Assembly (NCBI GenBank): GCA_027484985.1 | Contig: JAIXRW010000019.1 | Coordinates: 1 to 59,744 of the forward strand | DNA: 59,744 bases | Direction of reading: 5' to 3' | Source of the DNA: Rhodobacter sp. | GTDB taxonomy: Bacteria; Pseudomonadota; Alphaproteobacteria; Rhodobacterales; Rhodobacteraceae | Part shown: positions 59,101 to 59,744 of the stretch, in pieces | Layout of the letters: every line of letters starts with the position of its first letter | How positions within the stretch are numbered: the first letter of the stretch is position 1 | Position numbers and translations under genes: made by a program | Notes under the pieces: model-generated | What the model was told of the DNA's origin: nothing | The model's input: the letters and a program-made list of their open reading frames with translations, nothing else | Database searches by the model: none

Positions 59101-59744
59101 ACACGGGGGACGATTCCGTTTACGGCGGCGATGGGGCCGACATTGCCACGGGCGGCGACGGCCATGACCTGCTGGTCGGCGGCAACGGCAACGATGCGCT
59201 GACCGGCGAGGCCGGCAATGACAGCCTGCACGGCAATGACGGCGATGACAGTCTGTCTGCGGGTGATGGCAACGATCTGGTCGCGGCAGGCAATGGGAAT
59301 GACACGCTGTCGGGCGATCTTGGCAATGACAGCCTGTATGGTGAAGCTGGCAGCGATCTGCTGGTTGGCGGTGCAGGGGCCGATGTGCTCGATGGTGGTG
59401 CGGGCAGCGATACGCTGTCTTACGCTGCCTCGGGCGCGGGCGTATCGGTGAACCTTGGCACCGGCACGGCCTCGGGCGGGGATGCGGCGGGTGATGCCGT
59501 GTCGGGCTTTGAGGCTGTGGTTGGCTCGGCCTTTGGCGATACGCTGACCGGCGCGACCGGGGCGGAAACGCTGCTGGGCGGCGCGGGGGGTGATCTGATC
59601 GTGGGCGGTGCCGGTGCCGATGTGCTCGACGGTGGCGCGGGCAGCGATACGCTGTCTTACGCAGCCTCGGGCGCCGGAGTGGCGGTGAACCTTGGCACCG
59701 GCGCGGCCTCGGGCGGGGATGCGGCGGGTGATGCTGTGTCGGGC
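56127..59744 (+). CDS. RTX (hemolysin-type calcium-binding) protein, 3' end outside window
   Basis: 1206 codons from ATG 56127 (ACAGGAACGAG upstream) with no stop before the window ends. No N-terminal signal peptide, as expected for a type I secretion substrate with a C-terminal signal. It is built of GGxGxDxUx nonapeptides (for example GGAGNDLINSGAGSDLVYGG), which bind calcium after export. Two jelly-roll-like domains interrupt the repeats, each starting with NGSFE (residues about 168 and 489) and running about 145 residues (TWGNGNNGRTAADG, WQDVKTDQGQTYTLTFSA), similar to carbohydrate-binding modules. Near the end a longer repeat with SYAASGAGVSVNLGTG begins. Likely a surface or secreted adhesin-like protein. 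Confidence 0.9.
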   Translation, partial: MTLYFYGGSGNNTMNGTSWDDMQDGGAGNDLINSGAGSDLVYGGTGNDTVNYGSGSDTVYGGDGDDFLDDVGGYSVASPGAVVFGDNGNDTAYGSQGQDTIDGGSGSDRLFGDLGNDDVFGGAGADYLEGNEGNDFMEGGAGADSLHGGSGNDTIWGDDAAANNLIANGSFEMGVPNGIWATTGQAGWSSASGSFETWGNGNNGRTAADGNNFLEIDQEGVIDKVWQDVKTDQGQTYTLTFSAMQRLPTMCDTLIVEWNGNQIASLTPGTTGWQTFTLSVTGTGGFDRLAFGESWFQNNTYGVLLDDVRLIASTTGTAEGDFIAGGDGDDLIFGEDGNDSAYGDNGVDRLFGGAGHDQLNGGDGHDTLSGGTGDDSLGGHTGNDVVFGDDGNDLLGGWDGDDQLYGGAGNDALWSEAGNDTADGGDGNDYVDGREGDDSLVGGAGHDTLSGGFDNDILSGGSGNDALHGGAGNDVIFGDNGAGSNLIVNGSFEVGVPNGVFATTGQTGWASASGTFETWGNGHNGRTAADGANFVEIDQEGFVDRIWQDVKTEQGQTYILTFSALQRLTTAQDNLIIEWNGTQIACLTPGSAGWQSFSFTVTGTGGLDRLSFSENWLQNNTYGILLDSVRLIAATSGSSASDYIAAGDGDDVAFGEDGNDTAYGDNGNDMLFGGNGNDLMNGGDGQDTVLGGSGDDILGGHTGNDIVLGEDGNDNIGGWDGDDQLFGGAGNDSLWGEAGNDTVDGGDGNDVVDGREGNDSLTGGAGNDSHYGGDGNDLITGGVGNDLVYYGAGRDTVFGGDGDDVIDDVNGTELSGGAASLFGGDGNDFLYGTNGADTLSGDAGNDLFGAGMGADSLSGGTGDDSMRGDDGDDTIDAGTGDDIARGGTGNDSIFGDLGNDSLLGEDGNDLINSGAGNDLVYYGAGRDTVFGGDGNDVIDDIAVTEVSGGAASVFGGEGNDSLYGTNGNDTLSGDAGNDLLVGQAGDDALTGNTGDDSVYGGDGADIATGGDGHDLLVGGNGNDALTGEAGNDSLHGNDGDDSLSAGDGNDLVAAGNGNDTLSGDLGNDSLYGEAGSDLLVGGAGADVLDGGAGSDTLSYAASGAGVSVNLGTGTASGGDAAGDAVSGFEAVVGSAFGDTLTGATGAETLLGGAGGDLIVGGAGADVLDGGAGSDTLSYAASGAGVAVNLGTGAASGGDAAGDAVSG
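56568..58493 (+). repeat. Tandem duplication of 963 nt inside the RTX gene
   Basis: Unit 1 (56568-57530) and unit 2 (57531-58493) are offset by exactly 963 nt (321 codons). Each has a jelly-roll domain starting NGSFE and the same following RTX block (GWDGDDQL, EAGNDT, VDGREG at matching places). The copies differ at many third positions and some residues, so the duplication is not recent. Confidence 0.88.
58485..59276 (+). repeat. Direct repeat of 396 nt inside the RTX gene
   Basis: The block beginning LVYYGAGRDTVFGGDG at 58485 recurs at 58881, a 396-nt (132-codon) offset, followed in both by VIDD, SGGAAS, LYGTNG and TLSGDAGNDL. The downstream boundary is approximate. Confidence 0.75.
59367..59744 (+). 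repeat. 237-nt direct repeat at the window edge
   Basis: Unit 1 is 59367-59603; unit 2 starts at 59604 and is cut by the window after 141 nt. Each codes GGAGADVLDGGAGSDTLSYA followed by NLGTG and SGGDAAGDAVSG. More copies probably follow. Confidence 0.85.

Noticed and set aside
56178..59326. Several minus-strand open frames with VIAxAA-type repeats
   Set aside because: They mirror the RTX nonapeptide repeats on the plus strand and have no independent support.
1..59744. tRNA, rRNA, insertion sequences, attachment sites and replication origin
   Set aside because: I looked for their typical signatures and saw none.

Overview
The window is high-GC DNA, almost wholly coding. It closely matches the Fla1 flagellar island of Rhodobacter (Cereibacter) sphaeroides in gene content and order, so the source is most likely an alphaproteobacterium of the Rhodobacter/Cereibacter group (inference; no search was run). 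The Fla1 hallmarks are a dedicated sigma-54 (RpoN) inside the cluster, two enhancer-binding proteins (a FleQ without receiver domain and a FleT without DNA-binding domain), a motF-type two-gene unit beside rpoN, a separate muramidase (SltF) beside a muramidase-less FlgJ, and a chemotaxis operon with the split CheA3/CheA4 kinase pair.

Layout. 1-3435: accessory flagellar genes (Sel1-repeat protein, NHLP-leader-like protein, a FliL-like protein, a 64-residue unknown, FliT-like, FliS, a receiver-like protein). 3588-13490 (minus): cheA4-cheR-cheB-cheW-mcp-cheY-cheA3, with a small unknown gene upstream. 13888-29154 (plus): fleT-fliEFGHIJ, fliKLMN, fliOPQR-flhB, motF and partner. 29229-34147: rpoN, fliC and fliD. 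34234-36678: a flavin amine oxidase convergent with fleQ. 36849-49597 (minus): flgBCDEFGHIJKL and sltF. 49696-54417: an unknown protein with repeated short motifs, a hybrid sensor kinase and a LuxR-type response regulator. 54511-59744: an EamA transporter, a gene-poor stretch, and the start of a large RTX calcium-binding protein that runs off the window.

How it works together. Fourteen sites fit the sigma-54 pattern GG-N10-GC, most as TGGCAY-N5-TTGCA, in front of nearly every transcription unit. The local RpoN with FleQ/FleT would therefore drive export apparatus, rod, hook, chaperone, stator-accessory and probably chemotaxis genes. fliC lacks such a site and probably uses FliA, which is not in the window. 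FlhA, FlgA, FlgM, FliA, MotA and MotB were not found here and must lie elsewhere if the system is functional. In the chemotaxis operon, the CheA with ATPase but no Hpt domain (CheA4 type) should phosphorylate the Hpt domain of the large CheA (CheA3 type), which passes phosphate to CheY and CheB.

Items most worth following: the NHLP-like/Sel1 gene pair; the protein with repeated DLSAQFAAM motifs, whose putative promoter shares its -12 element with the flgB promoter; a four-hairpin array between fliN and fliO; a chemotaxis operon without the ParA-like gene of the reference; an oversized FlgK; and an RTX protein built from nested internal duplications.
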